A stretch of 64,000 nucleotides of DNA from Bifidobacterium catenulatum DSM 16992 = JCM 1194 = LMG 11043. GTDB lineage: Bacteria; Actinomycetota; Actinomycetes; Actinomycetales; Bifidobacteriaceae. The position numbers and the translations under genes are program-made. A model generated the notes under the pieces. The model searched no databases. It was not told the DNA's origin and was given only the letters and a program-made list of their open reading frames with translations. The stretch covers positions 992,001 to 1,056,000 of the forward strand of contig NZ_AP012325.1 in NCBI RefSeq assembly GCF_001025195.1, in the 5' to 3' direction. Positions 45,233 to 53,923 of the stretch are shown piece by piece; position 1 is the stretch's first letter; each line of letters begins with the position of its first letter.

Positions 45233-45325
45233 AGCTTCCCCTGTCTGCGATGTTATGATTTCGCGATTGCTGTTCCGTATTATACGTTTCGTCCAATGCT
45301 CCGCGTCCACATCATCGAATAACAC

Positions 45326-45369
45326 AATGCCCGGTGCGACCATGGCATAAGCTGGTCGTACCGGGCATT
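45326..45369. terminator. terminator hairpin after the short MetE-family gene
   Basis: AATGCCCGGTGCGACC (45326-45341) pairs with GGTCGTACCGGGCATT (45354-45369), 16 bp with one G-T. On - it lies just beyond the stop of the gene ending at 45378. The T-run is short. Confidence 0.65.
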
Positions 45370-45377
45370 GGCTTGGA

Positions 45378-46499
45378 TTATTCGCCCCAGACTTCTTCGG
45401 CGATGGACCTTACGAGTGCGATCTTAGCCCACTGCTGCTCCTCAGTGAGCTTGTTGCCTTCCTCAGTGGAGGCAAAACCGCATTGTGTGGACAGGCACAG
45501 ACGCTCCAACGGCACATACTGGGCCGCTTCGTAGATGCGAGCCTTGATCGTTTCCGGATCTTCAAGTTCCGACCTCTTGGAGGTGATGAGGCCAAGCACA
45601 ACCTGCTTATCACCGGAAACCTCAGCCAGTGGCGCAAAGTCACCGGAACGGTCGTCGTCGAACTCCAGATAGTAGGCGTCCACGTTCTCTTCGCCAAACA
45701 GCTTGGCTGCGACCGGAGCGTAACCGCCGGATGACAGCCATGTGGAATGGAAATTACCGCGGCAGATATGGGTGTTGATCACCAGGTCGTCAGGCTGGTC
45801 AGCGATCACCGCGTTGATCACGTCGAGATTCTCCTGCTGCAGGCGAGCCGCATCTTCGTCGCTCCAGCCGAGACGCTCACGCACGCTCTTGTCGCACAGG
45901 CGAGTCCACGTGCAATCGTCGAACTGCACGTTACGGCAGCCGACGGCATACAGGTCGGCGATGACCTGACGATATGCGGCCACAATATCCGCGGTCAGCT
46001 CGTCGTCATCCTTGTAGAACTCGTCGTACGGGTAGGCGTTCTTGTTGCCGGTAAGCACGAAACGGGTCTGCGCTGGGGAAGGCATGGTCTGACGAGCTAC
46101 GGTATTGTCATCTTCAAACTGCTTGACGAACTTGAAATGCTCCACGAACGGATGATCGTGTCCGTCGAGCTTGCCGGTCACCGTGGCAGTGTCGGCGGGA
46201 GTGACCTCGTCATGGAAGGCAACGCGATGGGCGGCGGCGACATGGTCCACGCCATTGAAGCCCCACATGAAATCGAAATGCCACCAGCCGCGACGGAATT
46301 CACCATCGGTGATGACATGCAGGCCGGCGGCCTTCTGCTTGGCAACCAGATCAGCGATCAGCCTGTCTTCGACAGCCTTCAACCCGGCGGCATCAATAAT
46401 ACCTGCAGCATAATCTGCGCGAGCCTGCTTGAGTTTGTCCGGACGCAGATAAGAACCGACCACATCGGCGCGGAACGGCGCATTCTTGGAATATGTCAT
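45378..46499 (-). CDS. short MetE-family methyltransferase (YxjG/YxjH-like)
   Basis: 373 residues, corresponding to the catalytic C-terminal half of MetE only. RADVVGSYLRPDKLKQAR at the N-terminus, HVITDGEFRRGWWHFDFMWG, VQFDDCTWTRLCD, NTHICRGNFHSTW (zinc His and Cys) and STQCGFASTEEGNKL (last Cys) are the catalytic elements. Such proteins in Bacillus are tied to sulfur metabolism and may use S-methyl or folate donors other than those of MetE. Ribosome site GAAGGAGGATC upstream. A second MetE-type gene 18 kb from metE suggests methionine scavenging. Confidence 0.85.
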   Translation of the reverse strand: MTYSKNAPFRADVVGSYLRPDKLKQARADYAAGIIDAAGLKAVEDRLIADLVAKQKAAGLHVITDGEFRRGWWHFDFMWGFNGVDHVAAAHRVAFHDEVTPADTATVTGKLDGHDHPFVEHFKFVKQFEDDNTVARQTMPSPAQTRFVLTGNKNAYPYDEFYKDDDELTADIVAAYRQVIADLYAVGCRNVQFDDCTWTRLCDKSVRERLGWSDEDAARLQQENLDVINAVIADQPDDLVINTHICRGNFHSTWLSSGGYAPVAAKLFGEENVDAYYLEFDDDRSGDFAPLAEVSGDKQVVLGLITSKRSELEDPETIKARIYEAAQYVPLERLCLSTQCGFASTEEGNKLTEEQQWAKIALVRSIAEEVWGE

Positions 46500-46634
46500 G
46501 ATCCTCCTTCGACTATTGACTTGTGATTAACAATCAAAATGACAAAACCAACAATATGCTACCCCACCACCCACGAACGCGAAGCGCTTCTGCTCATGTT
46601 TTCGAAGGCGTGGCTTGTTGCCTCTGTAACTCCC

Positions 46635-46657
46635 TATATATGGCAGATTCATATATA
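46635..46657. promoter_or_regulatory. inverted repeat over a promoter -10
   Basis: TATATATG (46635-46642) and CATATATA (46650-46657) form an 8-bp inverted repeat with 7-base spacer, and TATAAT at 46654-46659 is a good -10 for the acetyltransferase gene. A regulator bound here would block transcription. Confidence 0.5.
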
Positions 46658-46693
46658 ATCACAACGGACATGAACGACTGCAAGGAGGCTGCC

Positions 46694-47323
46694 ATGACTG
46701 TGCCGCAACGAGTGCTTGACACTATGAATTCCGGACTGATCTACACCTGCGATGACGAAGAGATGATCAAAGCGCAGCAGGAACAGATGGAACTGCTGTA
46801 CGACTTCAACGCAACCCGCCCCAGCCAAATGACGCAACGCAACGAAATCGCACGCCAACTGCTTGGCGAATTCGGCGAGGACGCTTATATCGAACCGCCG
46901 TTGCATGCCAATTGGGGATGCAACACGTATTTCAGTGCGCACGCTTACGCCAATTTCAACCTCACGTTGGTTGATGATGGTGAAGTGCATATCGGCGAAC
47001 ATACCATGATCGGCCTGAACTGCACTATCGTTACCACCGGCCATCCGATTCGTCCTGACCTGCGCGAGAAGGTCACACAGTATTCGATGCCGGTCGTCAT
47101 CGGCCGTAATGTGTGGTTGGGCGCCAACGTTACCGTGCTTCCCGGCGTCACCATTGGCGACAATTCGGTGATTGGCGCATGCTCGCTGGTTATCAAGGAC
47201 ATTCCCGCCAATGTGGTCGCATTCGGACAGCCATGCAAGGTGTATCGAGAAATCGGCGAACATGATGACGTCTACTATTGGCGTGACCGCATGATCAACC
47301 CGCCCTACGACCAGAAGCAGTAA
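46694..47323 (+). CDS. sugar O-acetyltransferase (maltose/galactoside type)
   Basis: 209 residues; AAGGAGG sets ATG 46694. The N-terminal helices (DEEMIKAQQEQMELLYDFNATRPSQ) and the left-handed beta-helix with hexapeptide repeats (VHIGEHTMIGLNCTIVTTGHP, GRNVWLGANVTVLPGVTIGDNSVIGACS, quoted in parts) are those of the LacA/Maa family. HANWGCNTYFS carries the family signature and the catalytic His lies in TTGHPI. It acetylates sugars with acetyl-CoA, often for detoxification. Confidence 0.92.
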   Translation: MTVPQRVLDTMNSGLIYTCDDEEMIKAQQEQMELLYDFNATRPSQMTQRNEIARQLLGEFGEDAYIEPPLHANWGCNTYFSAHAYANFNLTLVDDGEVHIGEHTMIGLNCTIVTTGHPIRPDLREKVTQYSMPVVIGRNVWLGANVTVLPGVTIGDNSVIGACSLVIKDIPANVVAFGQPCKVYREIGEHDDVYYWRDRMINPPYDQKQ

Positions 47324-47557
47324 ACCATATCACTATCGACCAACCGTTAAAACAGGTCGAATCATCGTGAACTGGTCGTTATGACAGATCCACGATTCCA
47401 TAATTTGCGACTGTCAAGTGAGATGCCGGGCGCACCATTGCTCCACCATACGGGTAAGGCGCGCCTTTTTCTGTGAAAACTCAGTCCTAGCTGCTCCAAT
47501 CAATCATGCTTCCCACCATAATGCGCGAAACGTAACGCATACATGTCCGCGGTAGAT
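47324..47557. other. gap before sdpR with weak hairpins
   Basis: No gene. A palindrome AAGGCGCGCCTT at about 47456-47467 followed by TTT may be part of a terminator for the acetyltransferase gene, with a short stem. Nothing else is recognised. Confidence 0.3.
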
Positions 47558-47577
47558 ATTTAGATAATTATCTAAAT
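47558..47577. promoter_or_regulatory. 20-bp perfect palindrome, probable SdpR operator
   Basis: ATTTAGATAATTATCTAAAT is fully symmetric and lies 40 bases before the ArsR-type gene, where the promoter should be. AT-rich palindromes of this kind are typical binding sites for ArsR-fold repressors. Autoregulation is the expected logic of sdpR-sdpI. Confidence 0.7.
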
Positions 47578-47616
47578 AAGAAAATGTTTAAACATTGCGA
47601 AGTGAAGGAGGAATGC

Positions 47617-47919
47617 ATGGCGGGAGAGGGATTCAAGGCGCTCTCCGATCCCACGCGACGGCGCATTTTGGAATTACTGCGCGAACGTGACATGACGGCT
47701 GGTGAACTCGCGGAACAATTCAACATGAGCAAACCATCGATCAGCCACCATCTGACCACGTTGAAAACTGCGGGACTGGTAACCGACGAACGGCACGGGC
47801 AGAACATCATCTACAGTCTCAACACCACGGTGATGCAGGATCTGATCGGATGGTTCATGGGATTCATGGACAGCGATGGAAACGTCAATCAAGCGAATGA
47901 TCAAACAGGCAATAAATAA
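47617..47919 (+). CDS. sdpR: ArsR-family repressor (SdpR-like)
   Basis: 100 residues from ATG 47617 after AAGGAGG (an in-frame ATG at 47584 lacks a site). FKALSDPTRRRILELLRERDMTAGELAEQF and SKPSISHHLTTLKTAGLV form the winged HTH. There is no Cys pair for metal sensing, matching SdpR, which is controlled by sequestration at the membrane by SdpI. Its partner gene starts 11 bases downstream. Confidence 0.85.
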   Translation: MAGEGFKALSDPTRRRILELLRERDMTAGELAEQFNMSKPSISHHLTTLKTAGLVTDERHGQNIIYSLNTTVMQDLIGWFMGFMDSDGNVNQANDQTGNK

Positions 47920-47930
47920 AGGAGGGTCTT

Positions 47931-48713
47931 ATGCGCGGGAATAACTTGAACGATTTCAAAAAGGCTTTCGATAACAACATCAACAATACCAAAGACAAGA
48001 ACAAGACTGATTCGGGGGAGAAGATCGCTCCGATCGGACGCAATCTGTGCATTGTGCTTGTTGCACTGTGTGTAGTCAACATCATCGCACATCTTGCCTG
48101 CTATAGTCGGCTTCCCGAAAACGTGCCAATTCATTGGAGCGCCGATGGTTCGGTCAATGGTTATGGACCGCGTGCCGTAACGTTGATTCTTGATATATTA
48201 CCGTTGCTGTGCTTGGGACTTTTCCTCGTCATCCCGAAGATGGATCCCAAGGGAGAAAACTACATGAAGGCCAGCGGACTGTATCGTGGATTCGTCATCG
48301 CGTTCACGCTCATTATGTGCGGTGCCACATGGTTCACCGAAGCCACCGCATTCGGTGTGATCCCGGCTACTGGTGGTCCTGTTGGACTTATCATCAGCGT
48401 GGTGCTGGGAGCGCTGTTCGTCGGCTTAGGCAATTACCTTCCGCGCATGCGCCAGAATTACACTTTCGGCATCAGAACGCCTTGGGCTTTGGCTGATGAG
48501 AACAATTGGAAGCGTACGCAGCGTGTAGGTGGCATCTCTTTCATGGTATTGGGAGTGTTATTGGTCGTAGCGGGCGTTGTCAGCTCTGTCGTGCCTGTGG
48601 GCGACATGCTCATGGCTGCAATTATTGTGGCGATAGCGATTTGTGCGGCGCTCGTTCCCTATGCGTACAGCTATCTACTATTCCGCCGCAGTCGAGGTTC
48701 GCGGAAAAACTGA
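47931..48713 (+). CDS. sdpI: SdpI-type membrane immunity protein
   Basis: 260 residues, with six or seven membrane segments. The first part has LPENVPIHWSADGSVNGYGPR, the DUF1648 motif, and the second half NYTFGIRTPWALADENNWKRTQRVGG (in parts) is the SdpI signature. In B. subtilis SdpI gives immunity to the SDP toxin and captures SdpR. A long polar, Asn/Lys/Asp-rich N-terminus of about 33 residues precedes the first membrane segment. No toxin genes sdpA, sdpB or sdpC are seen nearby. Confidence 0.88.
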   Translation: MRGNNLNDFKKAFDNNINNTKDKNKTDSGEKIAPIGRNLCIVLVALCVVNIIAHLACYSRLPENVPIHWSADGSVNGYGPRAVTLILDILPLLCLGLFLVIPKMDPKGENYMKASGLYRGFVIAFTLIMCGATWFTEATAFGVIPATGGPVGLIISVVLGALFVGLGNYLPRMRQNYTFGIRTPWALADENNWKRTQRVGGISFMVLGVLLVVAGVVSSVVPVGDMLMAAIIVAIAICAALVPYAYSYLLFRRSRGSRKN

Positions 48714-48808
48714 AGTAACGTCATAGCGATCTAGATACCGTCGTCTTGCCGCAGAACGCAAATACAACATTGACAAACGCCGTTGGTGGGCTGGGGAAAG
48801 TTTGATGA

Positions 48809-49009
48809 CTGAACTCAGGAGACCCAATTGAAATCAGTGAAGGAGCTGCTGCGGCTCTGGCTGGCAAAACACGCGAAAACGTGCTTTCCGACATCAATCT
48901 CACTATTCCTGCAGGCACTGTTGTCGGCGTGATCGGCGGCACCGGCTCGTCGACCTGCATGATGAAAATTTACTATCCCTCCGCCATGAAGGCACGAGCG
49001 AAGATTTAA
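48809..49009 (+). pseudogene. ABC transporter ATPase fragment
   Basis: The open frame reads EISEGAAAALAGKTRENVLS, then DINLTIPAGTVVGVIGGTGSSTCMM, then ends. NVLSDINLTIPAGTVVGVIGGTGSS is the strand and Walker A start of an exporter ATPase, but the loop ends SST instead of GKS/GKT and the rest of the domain is missing. There is no ribosome site. It is a stub left by deletion; its end overlaps the stop of the HAD gene on the other strand. Confidence 0.65.
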
Positions 49010-49641
49010 AAATCCATGCCCAAAGATTTCAGATCGCGGCGAGCCTGATCGGCGTTAGTAAAGCAGAACGCATGCATGCCCACGGCCTGTGCGCCAGTGA
49101 CGTTCTTCGCGGTGTCGTCGAAGAACACGCTGGATTCCGGCCTGAGATTGAAACGGCTCAGTGCCAGTTCGTAGATGTCGGCATTTGGCTTGTGCATCTT
49201 CTCCACACCAGACACCACCGTGCCCTGCAACAACTCCTCCAGCTGAGGGAACCGTTCGAAAGCAAAATGGAACGTCTCGTGCGACCAATTCGTCAACCCC
49301 CACACGCCGTAGCCTGCAGCCTTCAAATCACGAAGCAGCTGTTCCATATCCGGAATCATGCGGGGGAGCGCATCGCCATAGCGTTCGATGTAATCGCGGA
49401 AAATTTCAGCGATCTCCTCACCCTGCTCGCGTACCACGTCGGGATAAATGTCTTCGAAATCTTCGCCATGGTCCATACGATCCTCATAATCGTAGAAACC
49501 GCACGGATCATTATCTGCGCAAATACGGTCCACAACTACTTGGGGGTACCTGCCTTCAAGGCATGCGCGCGTCTGCCAGTCGATGAGCACGCCGCAAAAA
49601 TCAAAGACCACATCGGTGACGTTGGCACTGGGGGAGGTCAT
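49006..49641 (-). CDS. HAD-family hydrolase
   Basis: 211 residues from ATG 49641. VVFDFCGVLIDW carries the nucleophile Asp at the start of motif I; GVWGLTNWSHETF is motif II with Thr/Asn; KMHKPNADIYELAL gives the Lys of motif III; SVFFDDTAKNVTGAQAVGM is motif IV. It belongs to the YihX/epoxide-hydrolase-N-terminal-like group of HAD phosphatases. Substrate unknown. The second Asp of the usual DxD is replaced in DFCGV, as is common in this group (DFGGV). Confidence 0.85.
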   Translation of the reverse strand: MTSPSANVTDVVFDFCGVLIDWQTRACLEGRYPQVVVDRICADNDPCGFYDYEDRMDHGEDFEDIYPDVVREQGEEIAEIFRDYIERYGDALPRMIPDMEQLLRDLKAAGYGVWGLTNWSHETFHFAFERFPQLEELLQGTVVSGVEKMHKPNADIYELALSRFNLRPESSVFFDDTAKNVTGAQAVGMHAFCFTNADQARRDLKSLGMDF

Positions 49642-49733
49642 GAAAATCCTTCCTGCAAAATACGGATTGGCAACGTCAGTGTAACGCAAAGTAACCGACG
49701 CTGGGGCTGGTATTCAGTAAATTTGTTGCACAA

Positions 49734-51515
49734 TTAAAGTAATTGTAAAAATGCGGGCTGAATACTGTCGATAATATCGCTGGCGATGATTGGATGGCCG
49801 ATTTCTCCGAAATGCTGCTTTTTGGAATGACCGTAGATTTGCGGACGATGCCATCCGCGCTGTTCGGATTGCGATGCGATCGCTCCCGCAAGACCATGCA
49901 TGTAGGCGCCGGCAGCCACGACCTCGGGAACCAATGCCGGATCCTCAGTAAGCATGTCGTCCTGCTGTGCGAGCAGGGCTCCCAACATGCCGGCGAGCAC
50001 GTCACCCGATCCTGCGGTAGACATCCATGCCGGTGCGCGACCGGAAAGAATCACACGCTCGTTACTCTCGCCATCAGTGCCCACCACCATGGTCACCGCG
50101 CCCTTCAGCAATACGGTCGCACCGGTCAGCTCACGGAGTTTGCGGGCGCAGGCAAGCGGCTGCGCCCGCACCTCGTCGACACCGACTTCGTTTTCGCCCA
50201 GCCGAGTCAGCATGCGGGCCAGCTCTCCGGTGTGCGGGGTGACGACCACTTGAGCCGGCACCTTATCTGGTAGCAAATCCAAGGCTCCGGCGTCCACCAC
50301 GATTGGTGGCATATCCAGTGCGCCTGCATGCCTGGCATCGACATCGTCGTCAAGGTCGGTTTCTTGCGGCAGCGCATAGTGCTTCAGCAGCGCGGCTATG
50401 GTTTTGCGCTGGAAGTCGGAGTCGGACGCTTCGTCATCGCCTGCGGGAACGCCGGAGCCAACCACCCACGATTGGACGCGTCCCTTGCCGATCACCGCCT
50501 CAGGCAACGAGGAAAGCACCATATCCTGCGTGCGTTGTGGTCCAAGATAACGCACCATGCCTGTGTTGGTTCGTGCGGCGGCAGTGGAAGACAACACGGC
50601 TGCACCTGGGTAACGTGCGGAACCTGTCACTAAGCCGACCACTCCACGTGAATATTTGCCGTCCGAAAGCTGCGGCAGACGGATCGAATCCGTTACGAAA
50701 TCGCCATCCGTCATTTCGGTCGCGGGAACGCAATCATCGATATCGAAGCCGAAATCGACCAAAGTGAGGTGTCCGCATGCATACGAGGCGGGCGGCACCA
50801 TCGCGCACGGCTTCATCGCGCCGAACGTCACCGTCACGTCTGCCGGAATATACGGTCCCGGCAGCGAGCCGTCATTCACGCCAACGCCGGACGGTGTGTC
50901 GATCGCCACGACAAGCGGCAGATCGGAGGAGGGTTCATTGTTCGGTAAGGCGGGCCTGTCGGGTAGTTTGCTATCGAATCCCAAGGAGGATGCGATAGCG
51001 CCTGCGATGCCACGCAACGCGCCGCTTACGCCAATGCCGGTCATTGCGTCGATGATCACATGGGAGCCTTGGGCGTACTCTATTGCGGCCTGCAGCCGTT
51101 CGCCGGCCTCTCCTGCGGAGAAGCCCATGGTGCATCCGGGGATTTCGGCGGCGGGGTCGAGTGCGAGAATGCGGCCTCCGGCGTGCACGAACGCGCTGAA
51201 AGCCTCCTCGTGCAGGGAGCGGCCCACGGCGATCGCAGTGACGTGCGCGCCTTCGTTCGCTAATTCCGCGCCGACGTACAGGCCGTCGCCGCCATTGTCT
51301 CCCGCGCCCACAAGCAGGGTCACGCGCGCATCTTCGATGGTGAGATCCTCGTCGTCGAGCAGCGTCATGGTCACGTGGGCCGCTGCCGAGGCGGCCATGC
51401 GCATCAGCGGTACGCCGTCGTCAAGCAGCGGACGTTCCATGTCGCGCACGGTATCGGAGTCGTAGGCACTGTACAGCAGTGTTTGCAAACGGTCGGCGTC
51501 GTCGGCGATGTTCAT
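49734..51515 (-). CDS. nnr: bifunctional NAD(P)HX epimerase/dehydratase
   Basis: 593 residues from ATG 51515 after GAAGGGAA. The N-terminal epimerase (YjeF_N) has TLLVGAGDNGGDGLYVGAEL; the C-terminal ADP-dependent dehydratase has VVTPHTGELARML and STAGSGDVLAGMLGALLA. The enzyme repairs hydrated NADH and NADPH. An Asp/Glu/Ala-rich insert between domains (residues near 330-400) is longer than usual. It stands alone on the minus strand. Confidence 0.93.
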   Translation of the reverse strand: MNIADDADRLQTLLYSAYDSDTVRDMERPLLDDGVPLMRMAASAAAHVTMTLLDDEDLTIEDARVTLLVGAGDNGGDGLYVGAELANEGAHVTAIAVGRSLHEEAFSAFVHAGGRILALDPAAEIPGCTMGFSAGEAGERLQAAIEYAQGSHVIIDAMTGIGVSGALRGIAGAIASSLGFDSKLPDRPALPNNEPSSDLPLVVAIDTPSGVGVNDGSLPGPYIPADVTVTFGAMKPCAMVPPASYACGHLTLVDFGFDIDDCVPATEMTDGDFVTDSIRLPQLSDGKYSRGVVGLVTGSARYPGAAVLSSTAAARTNTGMVRYLGPQRTQDMVLSSLPEAVIGKGRVQSWVVGSGVPAGDDEASDSDFQRKTIAALLKHYALPQETDLDDDVDARHAGALDMPPIVVDAGALDLLPDKVPAQVVVTPHTGELARMLTRLGENEVGVDEVRAQPLACARKLRELTGATVLLKGAVTMVVGTDGESNERVILSGRAPAWMSTAGSGDVLAGMLGALLAQQDDMLTEDPALVPEVVAAGAYMHGLAGAIASQSEQRGWHRPQIYGHSKKQHFGEIGHPIIASDIIDSIQPAFLQLL

Positions 51516-51608
51516 AACGTTCCCTTCCTCGTCGTTTATGAGCAACAATCCCTACTGTAGTCGTAATATTGGGAGTCAGGGATTTTTCAGCGTGGAATGG
51601 AGACCAAA

Positions 51609-52310
51609 ATGGCATATATCGAAATGCGGCACAGTTACAAGCGTTACCAAATGGGTTCTACCACCATCACCGCGAACGATGATGTGAGCTTCGGCATTGA
51701 AAAGGGCGAACTGGCCATCATTCTGGGCGCGTCGGGCGCAGGCAAGTCGACGGTACTCAACATTCTGGGCGGCATGGACACGAATTCCGAAGGCAGCGTG
51801 GTCATCGACGGACGCGACATTTCCAACTACTCTCCGAAACAGTTGACGGCCTACCGTAGAACGGACATCGGTTTCGTGTTCCAGTTCTACAATCTAGTGG
51901 CGAATTTGACTGCGAAGGAAAACGTCGAACTCGCCTCGCAGATCGTTTCCGACGCGCAGGATGCCGTCAAAGTGTTGGAAGACGTCGGTCTCGGCGATCG
52001 TGTCGACAATTTTCCCGCGCAGCTTTCCGGCGGTGAACAGCAGCGCGTGGCCATCGCCCGAGCCGTTGCGAAGAATCCGAAGATCCTGCTGTGCGACGAG
52101 CCGACAGGCGCGTTGGACTACAACACCGGCAAGCAGGTGCTGCAGATTCTGCAGGACATGAGCCGTAAGAAAGGCGCAACCGTGGTGATCGTGACCCACA
52201 ATTCGGCGATCGCGCCGATTGCGGACCGTGTGATCCGCATGCATGATGGCAAGGTCACTGCCGTCGATGTCAACGAGCATCCGATGGGCATCGCGGAACT
52301 CGAATGGTGA
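51609..52310 (+). CDS. MacB/LolD-type ABC transporter ATPase without permease
   Basis: 233 residues. Walker [20 protein letters not shown], signature [14 protein letters not shown], Walker [13 protein letters not shown] and the H-loop VTHNS are complete. The [11 protein letters not shown] and [25 protein letters not shown] stretches are those of ATPases for FtsX-like permeases that export peptides or lipoproteins. ATG 51609 follows GGAATGGAG; ATG 51597 is an alternative. The permease that normally follows is missing; the next features are tRNAs. Confidence 0.9.
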   Translation: MAYIEMRHSYKRYQMGSTTITANDDVSFGIEKGELAIILGASGAGKSTVLNILGGMDTNSEGSVVIDGRDISNYSPKQLTAYRRTDIGFVFQFYNLVANLTAKENVELASQIVSDAQDAVKVLEDVGLGDRVDNFPAQLSGGEQQRVAIARAVAKNPKILLCDEPTGALDYNTGKQVLQILQDMSRKKGATVVIVTHNSAIAPIADRVIRMHDGKVTAVDVNEHPMGIAELEW

Positions 52311-52408
52311 TATCGCGACACGCGGTGCGACACTCGATTTGCGAAGACGCGTGAAGCGTGTAATATATGTGACTTGTGCACGGAAGCAATTCCGTACAGG
52401 AAGCACAT

Positions 52409-52481
<73 letters not shown>

Positions 52482-52535
52482 CTTAGTTTTAGGAGTTTTC
52501 TGTTTTTCAGAAAAGACTTAAAACGGGAAAGATAT

Positions 52536-52608
<73 letters not shown>

Positions 52609-52615
52609 CCATATG

Positions 52616-52643
52616 AAAGCCCTTGGAAAGCAAGGGCTTTTTT
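52616..52643. terminator. terminator of the tRNA-Asn pair
   Basis: AAAGCCCTTG (52616-52625) pairs with CAAGGGCTTT (52631-52640), 5-base loop, then TTT. It also can serve the minus-strand gene ending at 52645. Confidence 0.9.
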
Positions 52644-52644
52644 G

Positions 52645-53022
52645 TTATTCCAGCGAATCAAGCACGTCGTCGATCAACGTACGCTCGTGCGATCCATCGG
52701 CTTTGAGTCGAGGGAAGCGTCGCAAGACGTTGGCGGGACTCGCGCCAGCCGCACGCGCTACATTCGATTTCGATTCGCCATGAGCCAAAGCCGTTTCCGC
52801 AAGACGATCCACCAGCGAGTCCGACACCTTACGAATCTGCTCGGCAACCCACAGCTGCGCCAGCTCGGGGGAGAGAACGTAGTCGTCCTGCAATTCGCTT
52901 GATGCTTCCTGCACGGCCGCCCACAGCACCATAAAAGGCTTCTGATAGTAGGTGATCCGATCGTAATCGGACTCGCCTTCCAGCTGCTGCAACGCTTTGC
53001 GCTGTGACGTGTTATCGCTCAT
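52645..53022 (-). CDS. hypothetical actinobacterial protein with HTH-like end, 125 aa
   Basis: Helical protein. The C-terminal half RLAETALAHGESKSNVARAA, then GASPANVLRRFPRL, looks like a helix-turn-helix of the kind that pairs 's...vAraaG.s.anvlrRfP'. Start ATG 53022 (MSDNTSQ) or 53031 (MERMSDN). It is convergent with the tRNA genes and divergent from the M23 gene. I do not know its function; a DNA-binding role is inference. Confidence 0.65.
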   Translation of the reverse strand: MSDNTSQRKALQQLEGESDYDRITYYQKPFMVLWAAVQEASSELQDDYVLSPELAQLWVAEQIRKVSDSLVDRLAETALAHGESKSNVARAAGASPANVLRRFPRLKADGSHERTLIDDVLDSLE

Positions 53023-53196
53023 GCGTTCCATCGTATGTCGCGACATGCCCGGAGACTGTGGATAACTCATCCTCCGACCACAGGGCCGTTTCGGCTGGAC
53101 AATCCAATCACATACTGTCATGCTGGCAATTCACCGCCGCACAGCGCAACAAATCAACAAAGCGACACAGCAATGCAGCAACGCGAAGGAGCCATC

Positions 53197-53808
53197 ATGA
53201 ACGAACATGAATATCGTCGACGAATCCAACGGAACAGAATCGTCCAGGAGGAAAAGAAACTCATCCGCCAGCAGTTGCGCCAAATCATGATCGTATGCGC
53301 GCTGGCGTGCGTCATACTGCTCGTATGCTGTCTATGGTCGGCTGAACCGACATATGCGAAAACGAATTCGGGCGACACGTCCGAATCCTGCGTAGCCCTG
53401 ATGCGATGGCCGTTGAACGGCGCACAGGTAGTTGGCAAGTATGACGCGCCGAAACAACAGTGGCTTCCAGGGCATCGGGGCGTCGACTTGCTCGCCGACC
53501 AACAGGAAGCCGTCGTCGCGCCTGCAGACGGCGTGATCGCCTTCAGTGGCAGCGTGGGAGGCAAAGCCGTGGTCACCATACGGCATGGAGGCAGCCTTTC
53601 CGGACTGACCTCGACGTTCGAACCAGCCAAGACGGAACGCGATGTCGGCGCACATGTTGTGCAAGGGGAGCGTTTCGCGCGTGTGGAGGGCGAATCCGAC
53701 CATTGCGACGATCATTGCCTGCATTGGGGAATCAAATCGGAAGGACGACAATATACCGATCCGGAAAGCAAAACCCGTACGGTGCGAATCGGATTAAAAG
53801 TTCTGTGA
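53197..53808 (+). CDS. membrane-anchored M23 (LytM-type) peptidase
   Basis: 203 residues; GAAGGAG before ATG 53197. A basic N-terminus is followed by one membrane segment (IVCALACVILLVCCLW), so the enzyme is outside the membrane. The domain has GHRGVDLLADQQ with the zinc His and Asp, and DDHCLHWGIKSEG where the usual HxH reads CLH. In actinobacterial M23 proteins a Cys often takes this place, to my knowledge. It may cut or regulate cutting of peptidoglycan cross-links. No enzyme partner is adjacent. Confidence 0.85.
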   Translation: MNEHEYRRRIQRNRIVQEEKKLIRQQLRQIMIVCALACVILLVCCLWSAEPTYAKTNSGDTSESCVALMRWPLNGAQVVGKYDAPKQQWLPGHRGVDLLADQQEAVVAPADGVIAFSGSVGGKAVVTIRHGGSLSGLTSTFEPAKTERDVGAHVVQGERFARVEGESDHCDDHCLHWGIKSEGRQYTDPESKTRTVRIGLKVL

Positions 53809-53923
53809 AACAGGGGGGGCGACAGAACCATCGATTTTGTCCATACGTCGTGGCCTCGCCGAAAAAGTGAAGCTCTCAGGCTATGATGCTGCATGTACGA
53901 CGATTACGCAGGGGAGAAATGCC

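Noticed and set aside
47456..47470. AAGGCGCGCCTT palindrome as a strong terminator after the acetyltransferase gene
   Set aside because: A perfect palindrome without loop cannot form a stable hairpin of normal size; it is only mentioned as a weak element.
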